Shown: in pieces, positions 5,332 to 5,490 of the stretch | How positions within the stretch are numbered: the first letter of the stretch is position 1 | Layout: every line of letters begins with the position of its first letter | Origin: Chloroflexota bacterium | GTDB lineage: Bacteria; Chloroflexota; Anaerolineae; Aggregatilineales; Phototrophicaceae | Direction of reading: 5' to 3' | Length of the DNA: 5,490 bases | Assembly: GCA_003242205.1 (NCBI GenBank) | Contig: QGUR01000300.1 | Location: forward strand, 1 to 5,490 | The notes under the pieces: generated by a model | What the model was told of the DNA's origin: nothing | What the model saw: only the letters and a program-made list of their open reading frames with translations | Databases searched by the model: none | Made by a program: the position numbers and the translations under genes

Positions 5332-5373
5332 CAGATGACATCCGGCCCTGGGCATGGTCAATAGGTCATAGAC

Positions 5374-5393
5374 CCCACGCCTAAAGGCGTGGG
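5374..5393. repeat. Right-end hairpin of the IS element
   Basis: CCCACGCC (5374-5381) pairs with GGCGTGGG (5386-5393) around a TAAA loop: 8 bp, perfect. It contains the tnpB stop codon. This is the kind of palindrome bound by Y1 transposases at IS200/IS605 ends, and it is also part of the omega RNA scaffold. Confidence 0.75.
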
Positions 5394-5490
5394 CTTGTCC
5401 CTGGCGCGACGCCCGCAGGCGTCTCCGAGACGATAGGCGGTATGACAGCCGCCCGTGCAATGTTTCTAGCCGCGTTGACATCGGCGTGCG
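5381..5490 (-). CDS. tnpB: TnpB (OrfB) RNA-guided nuclease of an IS200/IS605-family element, C-terminal end
   Basis: The last 35 codons are present, ending at TAG 5383-5381; the rest lies beyond the window. The visible start HADVNAARNI is the signature that follows the zinc ribbon in TnpB/OrfB proteins, and its Asp is the third catalytic residue of the RuvC nuclease. The tail ARAAVIPPIVSETPAGVAPG then TSPRL is a typical variable, non-catalytic end. TnpB is a programmable DNA nuclease that uses an RNA made from the element's right end (omega RNA) and helps the element persist. The stop codon falls inside the right-end hairpin, as is common in this family. Whether the element is intact, and whether it has tnpA, cannot be seen. 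It reads in the same direction as the sigma operon. Confidence 0.88.
   Translation of the reverse strand, partial: HADVNAARNIARAAVIPPIVSETPAGVAPGTSPRL

Larger units (their letters stand above)
5160..5380. other. Leader region between the IS right end and the sigma gene
   Basis: This stretch of about 220 bp has no full-size gene. It carries the possible extended -10, the 13-bp dyad, the ECF-like promoter with its overlapping dyad, a 26-codon frame and the sigma ribosome binding site. The junction between the mobile element and host DNA probably lies between 5345 and 5373. Confidence 0.5.
5364..5490 (-). mobile_element. Right end of an IS200/IS605-family element (partial)
   Basis: The right part of the element contains the tnpB end plus the subterminal hairpin at 5374-5393. 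These elements have no terminal inverted repeats and end with imperfect palindromes recognised by the Y1 transposase TnpA. The exact boundary is uncertain: it should lie a few to about 20 bp left of the hairpin, for example near the second small dyad GGTC-ATA-GACC at 5364-5374. The left end is outside the window. Confidence 0.65.
5364..5490 (-). ncRNA. Likely omega RNA (reRNA) scaffold region overlapping the tnpB 3' end
   Basis: In IS200/IS605 elements the RNA guide of TnpB comes from the tnpB 3' end and right end, with the guide just past the element boundary. Here the region holds stacked potential stems: GACGCC/GGCGTC (5408-5423), the competing CGTCTC/GAGACG (5420-5432) and the 8-bp right-end hairpin (5374-5393). 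The 5' limit is unknown and the 3' guide would run into the sigma leader. Called from family knowledge plus visible stems. Confidence 0.4.

Noticed and set aside
5356..5374. Near direct repeat GGTCAATA / GGTCATA beside the IS end, as a possible target duplication
   Set aside because: IS200/IS605 elements insert without target-site duplication, and the second copy belongs to a small dyad at the element end.

Overview
The window looks like GC-rich bacterial DNA, most plausibly Chloroflexota (Anaerolineae-like). That guess rests on a Thr-Pro linker in a secreted protein and on an ECF sigma / membrane anti-sigma / membrane bactofilin-like cassette. It is an inference from style, not a taxonomic proof. 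All recognisable genes lie on the minus strand, so the window reads from right to left.

Right end (5381-5490): the last 35 codons of a TnpB-type nuclease of an IS200/IS605-family element, with the terminal hairpin typical of such elements overlapping its stop codon. The element's right end lies directly upstream of a regulatory operon.

Centre (2873-5380): a leader of about 220 bp with promoter-like motifs and dyads, then three closely spaced genes. These are an ECF-type RNA polymerase sigma factor (GTG start), a membrane anti-sigma factor whose start overlaps the sigma stop, and, 24 bp further on, a membrane protein with a bactofilin-like beta-helix followed by several transmembrane helices. 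A strong inverted repeat follows the last stop codon and probably ends the transcript. The natural reading is an envelope-responsive unit: the anti-sigma holds the sigma at the membrane, and the bactofilin-like protein is either a target or a partner in sensing. One leader motif resembles an ECF-type promoter (TGCAAC, 17 bp, CGTA), so autoregulation is possible.

Left-centre (761-2521): a separately promoted gene for a 586-residue secreted protein that I cannot assign to a named family. Its N-terminal half is built from six copies of a motif around DLELLAD...RPxxW, with the Trp exactly 36 residues apart inside each group of three. The whole three-repeat block plus a Cys-containing helical module is duplicated with a 162-residue period. 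This is the most novel-looking item in the window.

Left end (2-526): the N-terminal 175 codons of an MMPL/RND-type membrane transporter, running off the window. A large hairpin lies between it and the repeat-protein gene. I see no rRNA, tRNA or CRISPR array.
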